Shown here one piece after another: positions 53,850 through 62,389 of a DNA stretch of 64,000 nt. The notes beneath the pieces were generated by a model. The model had not been told where the DNA came from, did not search any database, and saw only the letters and a list, made by a program, of their open reading frames with translations. Each line of letters starts with the position of its first letter. Position 1 is the stretch's first letter. Both the position numbers and the translations under genes were made by a program. The stretch is from Hyphomicrobiaceae bacterium (GTDB taxonomy: Bacteria; Pseudomonadota; Alphaproteobacteria; Rhizobiales; Hyphomicrobiaceae), in the NCBI GenBank assembly GCA_023384095.1, contig JAHDXT010000002.1:186001-250000 (forward strand), given 5' to 3'.

Positions 53850-55644
53850 AGTCGCCGCCTGGACCGTGGCGCTCGTGGCGCTCGCCCTCGTTCCATCCCT
53901 GATGCCCAACGCCTATGTGCAATACGTCGTCAATTCGTCGCTTATTTTCGCATTCGCCACGATCGGCTTGAATATCATTTTTGGCTATGCGGGCCAGCAC
54001 GCTTTCGGCTTTCCTGTATTCTTCGGTGTCGGCGCCTATGCCTCGGCGCTTCTGGCAATCGATGCGGGATGGCCGCTGCCGCTCTCGATATCCTTCGGCG
54101 CGATCGTCACCGGCCTCATTTCGGCGGTGATCGGCTTTCCCGCCTTCCGGCTTCGCGGGATCTACTTCGGGGTCGGCACGATCGCTTACGCCTACGTCAT
54201 CTACATCATCGCGCAGAACTGGGTCGAGCTCACGCGCGGGCCCATGGGGATTCCGCTCATCCCGCCAATCAGAATGTTGCCGGACGACGTCGAATGGCTG
54301 AGCCGCGACACCCAGGTGCGCCTGCTCGTGGTGGCTGTGATCGGCCTCGTCATCTTCGTCCTCGACCGGCTGCTCAGCTCTCCGCTCGGTCGAGCGTGGC
54401 TGGCGGTGCGCGAGAACGAGAACCTCGCGTCCAGTGTCGGCATTTCGCCCCTTCGCTATCAAATGTCGGCTTTCGTGCTCGGGGCCGTAATTTCCGGACT
54501 GGGCGGCGGCTTCTACGCGCACTATGTCGGTTTCGTCAGCCCGACCGAGCTCGGGTTCCATTATATCGGCGTTCTTTTCATCATGCTGATCGCCGGAGGT
54601 ACGAGCACGCTCGCGGGCCCGCTGGTTGGATCGGTTGTTTTCGGCGTCGTCCCCGAGCTGTTGCGGGTCGCCGAAATGGCGCGCAACCTGCTTCTGGGAT
54701 TGATTCTGCTTGCGTGCATCACTCTCCTTCCGGAGGGTCTGGCGGGTATCTGGAAACGCATCGGGGCCACGGCGGGCTTCCGTCGCGTCTTCGGGCAGGC
54801 CGTCAGCGGGAGCACCGCCGCCGATTGCGGCCCGACACCGCCTGTCGAAGGGGTGACGCCTTCGACCGTGGCGGCCGCATCTCTCGAGCTTCGGGGCGTC
54901 TGCAAGCAGTTCGAGGGGCTCACCGCTCTGGATGATGTCAGCTTCGCGATCAGCCCTGGCGAGGTGGTGGGGCTGATCGGGCCGAACGGCGCCGGCAAGA
55001 CGACCTTGTTCAACATCGTCACCGGCGTGCTCGCACCGACGCGCGGCAGCATCCGTTACGGCGGCCGCGAGATCGGCGGCCGCGCGCCGCACGCGATCGC
55101 CGCGCTCGGGGTCACGCGCACCTACCAGATCACGAGCCTGTTCCCTGAGCTTTCGGCTGCGGACAACATCCGCACCGCGACGCATCTCTGGTCGTACCGC
55201 AACCCCGCCGCCGCCGTGCTCCGTACCCCGCGCTTCCGTAAGATTGAAGAGGACATCGCGCGGTCGGTTGATGCTATTCTCTCACTGGTCGGACTGCAGT
55301 CCAATCGCGAAACCATGGCGGCTGCGCTTTCCTACGGCGACCAACGCCGGCTCGAGGTTGCCCTCGCATTGGCGACCGGCGCCCGGCTGATCCTGCTCGA
55401 CGAGCCGGCGGCCGGCCTCAATGCGGGCGAGACCGAGGAGATCTGCGACCTGATCCGGCGCCTGCAGGCCGCCGGCTTTACCGTGATCGTCATCGAGCAC
55501 GATATGCGCATGGTGATGAGCCTTTGCGAGCGCATCATCGTTCTCAACTACGGGCGCAGGATCTTCGATGGGACTCCGCAGGACGCGGCTTCCAATGCGG
55601 ATGTGATCGAAGCCTATCTCGGAGCGAGCGCGGCCGATGCTTGA
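53842..55644 (+). CDS. Fused LivM-type permease and LivG-type ATPase
   Basis: One frame of 600 residues. Residues 1-310 are a LivM-like permease (NIIFGYAGQHAFGFPVFFGV, FPAFRLRGIYFGVGTIAYAY, VRENENLASSVGISPLRYQM). After a linker (about 315-345) comes a full LivG-type ATPase: Walker A GPNGAGKTTLFN, a signature region LSYGDQRRLEVALALATGAR, Walker B LILLDEPAAGLN and VIVIEHDMRMVMSL. Such fusions are common in this transporter family. A GTG start overlaps livH, and the end overlaps livF by eight bases. Confidence 0.93.
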   Translation: MPRVAAWTVALVALALVPSLMPNAYVQYVVNSSLIFAFATIGLNIIFGYAGQHAFGFPVFFGVGAYASALLAIDAGWPLPLSISFGAIVTGLISAVIGFPAFRLRGIYFGVGTIAYAYVIYIIAQNWVELTRGPMGIPLIPPIRMLPDDVEWLSRDTQVRLLVVAVIGLVIFVLDRLLSSPLGRAWLAVRENENLASSVGISPLRYQMSAFVLGAVISGLGGGFYAHYVGFVSPTELGFHYIGVLFIMLIAGGTSTLAGPLVGSVVFGVVPELLRVAEMARNLLLGLILLACITLLPEGLAGIWKRIGATAGFRRVFGQAVSGSTAADCGPTPPVEGVTPSTVAAASLELRGVCKQFEGLTALDDVSFAISPGEVVGLIGPNGAGKTTLFNIVTGVLAPTRGSIRYGGREIGGRAPHAIAALGVTRTYQITSLFPELSAADNIRTATHLWSYRNPAAAVLRTPRFRKIEEDIARSVDAILSLVGLQSNRETMAAALSYGDQRRLEVALALATGARLILLDEPAAGLNAGETEEICDLIRRLQAAGFTVIVIEHDMRMVMSLCERIIVLNYGRRIFDGTPQDAASNADVIEAYLGASAADA

Positions 55645-56335
55645 GCTGGCTGACGTCCACGCGGGATATGGCAAGACGACTGTCTTGCGTGGTGTCTCCC
55701 TGGCGGTCGGGGCCGGCGAGATCGTCACCATCATCGGCAGCAACGGGGCCGGGAAGAGCACGATCCTGCGAACCGTATCAGGGCTCGTGCCGGCGCGTCG
55801 CGGCCAGATCCGGTTCAAGGGCAAGCCGCTTGGCGCCAAAGCCTCTGCGGTGGTGCGCGCAGGCATCTCCCAGGTCCCGGAGGGCCGGCGCCTGTTTGCC
55901 GACATGACGGTGCATGAGAATCTCTTGCTCGGCGCTTACACGTGCGCGAAGGCCGAATTGCCGGCCCGGCTCGCGCAAGTCTACGACGTGTTTCCCAAGC
56001 TGCGCGAGCGCAGCACCCAGGCGGCCGGCTCATTGAGCGGCGGCGAGCAGCAAATGGTTGCGATCGGGCGTGGGCTGATCGCGCGGCCGAGCCTCCTGAT
56101 GCTGGACGAGCCGTCGATGGGACTGGCGCCAAAGATGGTGATGCAGGTGGCCGAGATCATCAAGTCGATCCGCGAGCTCGGTATCAGCATCCTGCTTGTG
56201 GAGCAGAACGCCCGCATCGCGCTCGAGCTTGCCGACCGCGCCTTTGTCCTGCAGACCGGCACGATCGTCAAGGAAGGGCCGGCCGCGGCGCTCCGCGACG
56301 ACCCGTTCATCCGCCGCGCCTATCTGGGGCTCTAG
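55637..56335 (+). CDS. livF: ABC transporter ATP-binding protein, LivF type
   Basis: The 232-residue ATPase has Walker A GSNGAGKSTILRTVSG, the Q-loop region QVPEGRRLFADMTVHENLLL, signature LSGGEQQMVAIGRGLIARPS, Walker B LLMLDEPSMGLAP and the switch His region ILLVEQNARIALELADR. It pairs with the ATPase half of the preceding fusion to energise uptake. It completes the import system with the binding protein and permeases. Confidence 0.95.
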   Translation: MLELADVHAGYGKTTVLRGVSLAVGAGEIVTIIGSNGAGKSTILRTVSGLVPARRGQIRFKGKPLGAKASAVVRAGISQVPEGRRLFADMTVHENLLLGAYTCAKAELPARLAQVYDVFPKLRERSTQAAGSLSGGEQQMVAIGRGLIARPSLLMLDEPSMGLAPKMVMQVAEIIKSIRELGISILLVEQNARIALELADRAFVLQTGTIVKEGPAAALRDDPFIRRAYLGL

Positions 56336-56338
56336 AGA

Positions 56339-57565
56339 ATGCCGGCCGTTTGTCAGCGCGCTTATGTCGTCGGCACATGCGACACCAAAGGCGAGGAGCT
56401 CGGCTACGTCCGGGACCTTCTGGAGCGGGCCGGCCTGCAAACGGTGCTGGTGGATGTCGGCGTGAGTGGCGAGCCCGCGCTCGCGGCCGACGTCGGCCGT
56501 GAGGAGGTGGCTCGTCGCCATCCAGAGGGCGCGCAAGCGGTGCTCGGGCAGCGTGATCGCGGCCGCGCCGTTTCCGCGATGGCCGACGCCTTTTGCTGCT
56601 TCATCGCCGGGCGCAACGACATCGGAGGGATCATCGGGCTAGGGGGATCCGGCGGGACCGCGATCATCGCTCCTGCCATGCGCTCTCTGCCGCTCGGCAC
56701 GCCCAAGCTGATGATTTCGACGATGGCTTCCGGCTACGTTGCGCCGCATGTCGGCTCCGCCGACATCTGTATGCTTTACGCCGTCACAGACATACTCGGC
56801 TTGAACAGCATTTCGGCGCAGGTCCTGGCCAATGGCGCGCACGCTCTTGCCGGGATGATGCGCCATCACGCGCCGCCTCGCACGTTTGGCGCCGAGGCGA
56901 TCGGGCTGACGATGTTCGGCGTGACCACACCTGCCGTAGCGCGAATAGTCGGCAACTTACGGGACCGCTTCGATTGTCTGGTTTTCCACGCCAACGGCGC
57001 CGGCGGCAGGACGATGGAGGCGCTGGTCGACCGGCACAAGATCAACGCGGTCATCGATCTGACGACGACGGAAGTCGCCGATCTCGTGCTGGGCGGGCAT
57101 CAACCCGCCGATCCTGACCGTCTGGGAGCCATCGCGCGCACACGCGTGCCTTACGTCGGATCGTGTGGCGCTCTCGACATGGTCAATTTCGGAGCCTTGA
57201 GCACCGTTCCCGCCCATTACAAAGAGCGGCATCTCCACAGCCACAACCCCCATGTCACGCTGATGCGCACCGGTCGGGAGGACAATCGGCGGATCGGCGA
57301 GTGGATCGGGGCCAAGCTCAATGCCTGCGCGGGGCAGGTCAGGTTCCTGCTGCCGCTGGGCGGCGTGTCCGCAATCGATGCGCCAGGCGAGCCGTTCCAT
57401 GATCCGGAGGCGGACGCCGCGTTGTTCGAGGCGCTGCGGCGAACGGTTCGCATCACGGAGCAGCGAAAGTTGATCGACGTCCCGCATCACATCAACGATC
57501 CAGCCTTTGCAGCCGCGGTCGTTGCGCAGTTCGAGGACGTCATGAAAGCAAGAGAACAGGCATGA
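56339..57565 (+). CDS. Tm-1-like ATP-binding domain protein (UPF0261)
   Basis: The 408-residue protein matches UPF0261, the bacterial relatives of the N-terminal part of tomato Tm-1. Visible are [79 protein letters not shown], and [20 protein letters not shown]. The biochemical function is not established. It usually neighbours, or is fused to, the TIM-barrel protein encoded next, as here. It starts three bases after livF and overlaps the next ATG by four bases. Confidence 0.9.
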   Translation: MPAVCQRAYVVGTCDTKGEELGYVRDLLERAGLQTVLVDVGVSGEPALAADVGREEVARRHPEGAQAVLGQRDRGRAVSAMADAFCCFIAGRNDIGGIIGLGGSGGTAIIAPAMRSLPLGTPKLMISTMASGYVAPHVGSADICMLYAVTDILGLNSISAQVLANGAHALAGMMRHHAPPRTFGAEAIGLTMFGVTTPAVARIVGNLRDRFDCLVFHANGAGGRTMEALVDRHKINAVIDLTTTEVADLVLGGHQPADPDRLGAIARTRVPYVGSCGALDMVNFGALSTVPAHYKERHLHSHNPHVTLMRTGREDNRRIGEWIGAKLNACAGQVRFLLPLGGVSAIDAPGEPFHDPEADAALFEALRRTVRITEQRKLIDVPHHINDPAFAAAVVAQFEDVMKAREQA

Positions 57566-58398
57566 CAGCCCCGCCACGCGCTGAAATCCTGAAGCGCTTC
57601 CGGCAAATGATCGCCGCCGGCGACTGTATCATCGGTGCCGGTGCGGGGATCGGACTGTCGGCCAAGTGCGAGGAGGCTGGCGGCGCGGATCTCATCATCA
57701 TCTATAATTCCGGGCGCTATCGGATGGCGGGCCGCAGCTCCAGCGCAGGCTTGCTCGCCTACGGCAATGCCAATCAGATCCTGATCGATATGGCTTACGA
57801 AATCCTGCCCGTTGTTCAGGGCACGCCAGTCATCGCGGGCGTCAATGCGACCGACCCATTCATCATCTGGGAGGCGTTTCTTCACGACCTCAAGCGGCTC
57901 GGGTTCGCCGGCATACAGAACTACCCCACCGTCGGCCGCGTCGACGGTGAGCTCCGGACGTCGTTGGAGCAGACGGGCATCACCTATGCTCGCGAGGTGG
58001 AGGTCATGGCCATGGCGCACGCGATGGACTTCTTGACCACACCTTACGTATTCAGCGCAGCCGACGCGCGCGCGATGGCTGAGGCAGGCGCCGATCTTCT
58101 CGTCTGCCATCTTGGCCTGACGTCAGGCGGCATGACCGGAGCACGGTCGACCCGCACGCTCGAAGAATGTGCGATGCTGATCGACGAGTGGGCGAGAGCC
58201 GCTCTGGCCGTCCGAGACGATGTCATCATTCTCTGCCACGGCGGCCCCATCGCCACGCCTGAGGACGTGAGCCAGGTGCTTCGCTCGAGCCGGCTCTGCC
58301 ACGGGTTCTACGGCGCGAGCAGCATGGAGCGGCTGCCCATCGAGAAGGCCATCACCGAGCACATTCGGCGCTTCAAATCGATCCGGCGAGAACCATGA
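57562..58398 (+). CDS. PEP-hydrolase-family TIM-barrel protein
   Basis: The 278-residue protein is of the TIM-barrel family annotated as phosphoenolpyruvate hydrolase-like (COG5564-type). Features are [74 protein letters not shown], and [20 protein letters not shown] with [15 protein letters not shown]. The true reaction is unclear. It forms a fixed pair with UPF0261 and ends the operon, 193 bp before tRNA-Gln. Confidence 0.9.
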   Translation: MTAPPRAEILKRFRQMIAAGDCIIGAGAGIGLSAKCEEAGGADLIIIYNSGRYRMAGRSSSAGLLAYGNANQILIDMAYEILPVVQGTPVIAGVNATDPFIIWEAFLHDLKRLGFAGIQNYPTVGRVDGELRTSLEQTGITYAREVEVMAMAHAMDFLTTPYVFSAADARAMAEAGADLLVCHLGLTSGGMTGARSTRTLEECAMLIDEWARAALAVRDDVIILCHGGPIATPEDVSQVLRSSRLCHGFYGASSMERLPIEKAITEHIRRFKSIRREP

Positions 58399-58590
58399 AG
58401 ACGGAACGGCGAGCCGGGTCGCCAGCGCACTGAGCACCATTGCCGCCGTCGCCGTGCCGTTCCCATCGCTTCCAATCGGCGCAATCGGAGTGTTCTCCGG
58501 CTTTGTCCGACGCCCGTGCTACGTTGGTCTCGAGCTCGCTGGAGCGCCTTGAAAACCCCACCCGAACAGCGTATGGGGGTGCGCGCCGGA

Positions 58591-58665
58591 TGGGGCGTAG
58601 CCAAGTGGTAAGGCAGCGGTTTTTGGTACCGCCATTCCCAGGTTCGAATCCTGGCGCCCCAGCCA
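58591..58665 (+). tRNA. tRNA-Gln (anticodon TTG)
   Basis: The sequence folds as a cloverleaf. The acceptor stem TGGGGCG pairs with CGCCCCA. The anticodon stem GCGGT/ACCGC encloses the loop TTTTGGT with anticodon TTG (reads CAA, Gln). The T-arm CCAGGTTCGAATCCTGG is standard. The discriminator G is followed by an encoded CCA at 58663-58665. It stands alone between the catabolic operon and the convergent GntP-type gene. Confidence 0.95.
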
Positions 58666-58676
58666 GGCGGTCGAGG

Positions 58677-60152
58677 TCAGAAGGAGCCGAACGCGCTTCC
58701 CAGGACGATGACGGCCACGAGAGCGATCATGGCGCTCACGACGGCGACCATCACGATGTCGAGATAGCTTTCCCGGTGCGTGCAGCCGCAGACGGCCAGC
58801 ATCGTCACCACCGCGCCATTGTGCGGCAGGCTGTCGAGCGTGCCCGATGCGATCACGGCGACGCGGTGCATCAGCGAGGGGCTCACCCCGCTCACTGCGG
58901 CGACCTGCATGAAAGTCGGCCCCAGCGCGTCGAGCGCGATGGTCATGCCGCCCGAGGCCGAGCCCGTCAGCGCCGCGAGCATGTTGGTCGCGAGGGCAAG
59001 CGAGACGAGCGGACCGCCGCCGATGCCGAGCACCCATTCCCGCACCAGCTCGAAGGCGGGCATCGCCGCCACCACCGCGCCGAAGCCGACCAGGCTCGCC
59101 ACGCTGAGGACCGGCAGCACGGCGGCGTTCGCTCCGGCGTCCACGGTCCCGCGCGGATCCGGCAGACGCCTGAAGTTGAGCGCGATCAGCACGAGGATCG
59201 CCAGGAACAGCGCCATCGCGACAGACCAGACGCCGCCGACGGCGGCCAGCGAGGTCGCGCCCCATCGCGGCTCGGCGAGGAACGAGCTGTCGATCCGCGG
59301 CAGCACGACTTGCGTCATCACAAAATTCGCGCCGACGACCACGACGAGCGGCAGCACGGCGACCGCGATGGGCGGCAGCAGCATCGCGCGCTTGCCCCGG
59401 TAAATCTCCGCCGGATCGAACTCGCGCGCCGTGGACGCCAGCTCACGGATGGTGAGATCGTCGACTGCAATCGAGTCCGCTCCGCCGGACGGCCCCACGA
59501 TCCCCGGAGACCTGCTGTCGAAGCCCTCGCCCGTCCGCCTCGCCCGGGCTTCGGCCCGCCCGAGCCACCAGAGTCCGAAGGCGAGCATCACGACACTCGC
59601 GATCACGCCGAGTCCCGGGGCAGCGAACGGCGTCGTGCCGAAGAACGGCATCGGGATCGCGTTCTGGATGGCCGGCGTGCCGGGCATCGCCGACATGGTG
59701 AATGTCGAGGTGCCGAGCGCAATCGCGGCAGGCAGCAGCCGGCGTGGAATACCCCCTGCCCGGAACAGCGCCAAGCCCATCGGGGCCAGCACGAAGAACG
59801 CCACGAACAGGCTGACGCCGCCGTAGGTCACCATCGCGCCGGCGAGGACGACCGCCAGCACGGCGCGGCCGGGGCCGAGCTTCTCGGTCATGAAGTCGGC
59901 GATGGTCCTGACCGAGCCGCTGTCGTCCATCAGCTTGCCGAACAGCGCGCCGAGCAGGAACAGAGGGAAGAACTGCGCCACGAAGCCCGCGGCGGACGTC
60001 ATGAAGGTCTGTGTCCAGTGCGCCAGCAGCGGCTCGCCGGCAAAGGCGGCGGCGATCAGGGCCGCGGCAGGGGCGAGGATCAGGATCGACCAGCCGCGGA
60101 AGGCCAGGGCCATCAGGCACGCGAGCCCGACGAGGATGCCGAGGAGGCCCAT
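58677..60152 (-). CDS. GntP-type permease (gluconate:H+ symporter family)
   Basis: The 491-residue membrane protein has about 12 helices in the GntP/citrate-H+ symporter pattern: FFPLFLLGALFGKLMDDSGS, VLAGAMVTYGGVSLFVAFFV, LGTSTFTMSAMPGTPAIQNA, TGSASGGMTIALDALGP, and SGTLDSLPHNGAVVTMLAVC. It should import an organic or sugar acid with protons. A polar insertion (about 205-250) splits the two halves. The stop lies 11 bp after the tRNA-Gln gene. It is four bases downstream of the patatin gene, so the two may be co-transcribed. Confidence 0.88.
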   Translation of the reverse strand: MGLLGILVGLACLMALAFRGWSILILAPAAALIAAAFAGEPLLAHWTQTFMTSAAGFVAQFFPLFLLGALFGKLMDDSGSVRTIADFMTEKLGPGRAVLAVVLAGAMVTYGGVSLFVAFFVLAPMGLALFRAGGIPRRLLPAAIALGTSTFTMSAMPGTPAIQNAIPMPFFGTTPFAAPGLGVIASVVMLAFGLWWLGRAEARARRTGEGFDSRSPGIVGPSGGADSIAVDDLTIRELASTAREFDPAEIYRGKRAMLLPPIAVAVLPLVVVVGANFVMTQVVLPRIDSSFLAEPRWGATSLAAVGGVWSVAMALFLAILVLIALNFRRLPDPRGTVDAGANAAVLPVLSVASLVGFGAVVAAMPAFELVREWVLGIGGGPLVSLALATNMLAALTGSASGGMTIALDALGPTFMQVAAVSGVSPSLMHRVAVIASGTLDSLPHNGAVVTMLAVCGCTHRESYLDIVMVAVVSAMIALVAVIVLGSAFGSF

Positions 60153-60155
60153 GGC

Positions 60156-61238
60156 TCAGACCATTTCCAGCAGGCTGTCCAGATCCAGGGTCGAGCGGAC
60201 GCCGATGTCGTCCTTGTGCATGGCCCCGAACTCGCCCGCAGCACGGCGGCCCTCGTCGCGGAGCATCGTCAGGAACTCCCATTCGGCGTTGAGCTTCGAG
60301 GACGCGCCGAGCGTCTCCAGCATGTCGCTCCTGATCCGGTGAATCCGCATCTGCGCCCATTGACAGCACTCTCCCCTCCCGGGATCGGCCACCTGCCGCA
60401 GCAGCGCGATCATCTTCAGCTCCTTGAGCAGCGTCGCATTGAACGAGACCTCGTTGACCCGGTTGTGGATCTCCTGGGCGGTCCTGGGATCGTCGGTCCG
60501 CACGATCGGGTTGATCTGCACGAGAAAAGTGTCGCTGGACTGGCACTCGCGGACAAGCGGCGTGATGGTCGGGTTGCCGGAGTAGCCGCCGTCCCAGTAG
60601 GGCTCGCCATCGATGTGGACGGCCTGGAACATGGTGGGAAGGCAGGCCGAGGCGAGCAGGACGTCCGCCGTGATGTCGGGGCTGCGGAATACCCGGCCAC
60701 GGCCGGTGCGCACGTTGGTCGCCGTCACGAACAGCTTGATCGGCCCGGACGCGAGACGCTCGAAATCGATCGTCTCGTTCAGGATGTCCCGCAGCGGGTT
60801 GGTTCCGGCCCCGCCGAGGGCATATGGCGAGACCAGCCGCGCCATCAGATCGGCCGCGATATACATCGGCGAGAAGTCGAGCGACCAGCGGCCGAGCATC
60901 CGGTCGAGAGGGGTGCGCTGGAACGGGCTGAAGGTCGCCGCGCGCGACACGCGCCGCCAGAAGTCCTCGAGCGCGGCGCGCGCTCCCTCGCGGCCGCCGC
61001 CGATCATGCCATAGGCGAAGACTGCCGCGTTCATCGCTCCCGCGGATGTCCCGGAGATGCCCTCGACCTCGACCCACGGCTCGTCGAGCAGCCGGTCGAG
61101 GACGCCCCAGGTGAAGGCGCCATGCGACCCGCCGCCTTGCAGCGCGAGGTCGACCAGGACAGGCTTGCGGGAGGCGCGGCGGGAACGGACCTTGCCAGCG
61201 AGCTCAGGCCCGGTTGGCGCGGCGACGTCGTCGGGCAT
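60156..61238 (-). CDS. Patatin-like phospholipase
   Basis: The 360-residue protein has the patatin Ser-Asp dyad: the oxyanion loop LALQGGGSHGAFTWGVL, nucleophile Ser65 in GTSAGAMN, and Asp216 in WDGGYSGN. The C-terminal part (IHRIRSDMLETLGASSKLNA, EWEFLTMLRDEGRRAAGEF) is as in proteobacterial patatins linked to lipid or PHB metabolism. GGGAG about ten bases before the ATG at 61238 fixes the start; the longer frame runs into the RND relic. It is cytoplasmic or peripheral, since no signal peptide is seen. Confidence 0.92.
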   Translation of the reverse strand: MPDDVAAPTGPELAGKVRSRRASRKPVLVDLALQGGGSHGAFTWGVLDRLLDEPWVEVEGISGTSAGAMNAAVFAYGMIGGGREGARAALEDFWRRVSRAATFSPFQRTPLDRMLGRWSLDFSPMYIAADLMARLVSPYALGGAGTNPLRDILNETIDFERLASGPIKLFVTATNVRTGRGRVFRSPDITADVLLASACLPTMFQAVHIDGEPYWDGGYSGNPTITPLVRECQSSDTFLVQINPIVRTDDPRTAQEIHNRVNEVSFNATLLKELKMIALLRQVADPGRGECCQWAQMRIHRIRSDMLETLGASSKLNAEWEFLTMLRDEGRRAAGEFGAMHKDDIGVRSTLDLDSLLEMV

Positions 61239-61299
61239 TCGTTTATCTCCCGGGTTACCGAGTTCAAACCGCCGCCATGAACAGTTGGTTCGTCCGATC

Positions 61300-61560
61300 T
61301 GCGGCTGCAATTCTCCGTCGGCGCGATGGGCGCCAGCCCGAGCACCGTCGGGAGGGCAGTGAGCATGTGCGGGCGGAACCGCGACATGGCGGCATTGACG
61401 ACGGCCTTTCGCACCTCCTCCCCGCGGCTGCGCTCGTCCTCGATCTGGGTGATGAGGATCGCCACATTCTTGACGATCATACCGATGAGAGCGAGCACGC
61501 CGAAGACTGCGACGATGCCGCCGCCGAGGCTCAGCCCCCGTCGCGACGGTAGCCCAACAC
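61300..61560 (-). pseudogene. Relic of an RND (AcrB-family) efflux transporter
   Basis: On the minus strand a short frame encodes GIVAVFGVLALIGMIVKNVA, then ILITQIEDERSRGEEVRKAV and RPHMLTALPTVLGLAPIAPT. That is the last part of an RND efflux pump (about 70 residues of more than 1000). Before it the similarity fades and a stop occurs at about 61597; after it the frame continues as non-homologous sequence into the patatin leader. No other part of the pump is present, so it is a decayed fragment. Confidence 0.78.
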
Positions 61561-61678
61561 GACTGTTCAGAAGGGCTTGTGCCGATTCTTCTGGTTAACG
61601 CGCGATCTTGCCGTCGTGCCCTCCATCCAGCCCCGATCGGGGATCGGGGCTGGATCGGCGGGCGTCCAGGTCAGCGGG

Positions 61679-62377
61679 TCACTGGGCTGCCGGGGCGTGT
61701 GGAGCCGGGGGCGGTGTGGCAGGCTCCAGCACTCTGAGCTGGACTTTGCCGTCGGCGTCTCGGGTGCGCAGCTTGACCGGCTTTCCCTTGAACTCCGTCT
61801 CGCGAAGGTTCTGGATGAACCGAGGCGCCGCGCGGCGGTCGCCAGCGACGGCCATCAGCCACAGGATATCTCCGGAGGCCCACTGGCTCGGGCGCAGCCA
61901 CACCTGCTGGTCCAGGCTCTCCGACAGGTGCTTGTCGATCTCGGGCGAGACGCGGGCCCACAGCGCCACGGAGACCGGGACGAACGGGGCGCCCTTCCCG
62001 GCGTCGCTGGGCTGGGCGTGCGCCAGCCTGAACTGGCCGGACATGATCGGCGGAATGACGAGCCACTCGAGGTCGGCGATGCGCAGGTTGCGGAAGCTCG
62101 GGTCGCGCATGAGCACGGCGACGACCTGCGAGAAAGCCTGGGCCATCCGCGACTGGCGTGCGTCGCGGGAGCGCACTCGGGCTTTCGCTGCGGCCGGCTG
62201 CCCGGCATCGGCCGCGACAGCCTTCAACTCGGGCGGGCTGACCGGTTGCGCCGCCCCCGTCTTTGTCGTGCCGGAGATCGACCCCGTCTTGCTCTGTGCC
62301 GCCATACCGGCTGTCCCGTTTCCAGGTGCCCGCGTTTCAGCCGAACGGTCTCGGTGTTCCATAGCCAGCTCGCTCAT
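61679..62377 (-). CDS. HlyC-like toxin-activating lysine acyltransferase, possibly inactive
   Basis: The 232-residue protein has about 75 low-complexity N-terminal residues and then an RTX-toxin acyltransferase domain: AFSQVVAVLMRDPSFRNLRI, ADLEWLVIPPIMSGQF, PVSVALWARVSPEIDKHLSE, LRPSQWASGDILWLMAVAGD and ETEFKGKPVKLRT. HlyC-type enzymes acylate lysines of a partner RTX protein. Compared with remembered HlyC/ApxC sequences, the catalytic His (LHRNW) is Phe in SFRNL and the Asp after the second Trp is Ala. The RTX gene lies directly upstream on the same strand, 12 bp away. Confidence 0.78.
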   Translation of the reverse strand: MSELAMEHRDRSAETRAPGNGTAGMAAQSKTGSISGTTKTGAAQPVSPPELKAVAADAGQPAAAKARVRSRDARQSRMAQAFSQVVAVLMRDPSFRNLRIADLEWLVIPPIMSGQFRLAHAQPSDAGKGAPFVPVSVALWARVSPEIDKHLSESLDQQVWLRPSQWASGDILWLMAVAGDRRAAPRFIQNLRETEFKGKPVKLRTRDADGKVQLRVLEPATPPPAPHAPAAQ

Positions 62378-62389
62378 CGCATCGCCCTC

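Noticed and set aside
52692-55185. Two long minus-strand frames over the importer genes (52692-53909 and 53800-55185)
   Set aside because: They are His/Arg/Asp-rich antisense shadows of LivH and the LivM-LivG fusion, both well supported on the plus strand.
58440-61280. 946-codon plus-strand frame antisense to the GntP-type and patatin genes
   Set aside because: Its composition is Arg/His/Gln/Glu-rich without any domain, and the opposite strand encodes two clear families with ribosome-binding sites. It is a high-GC shadow frame.
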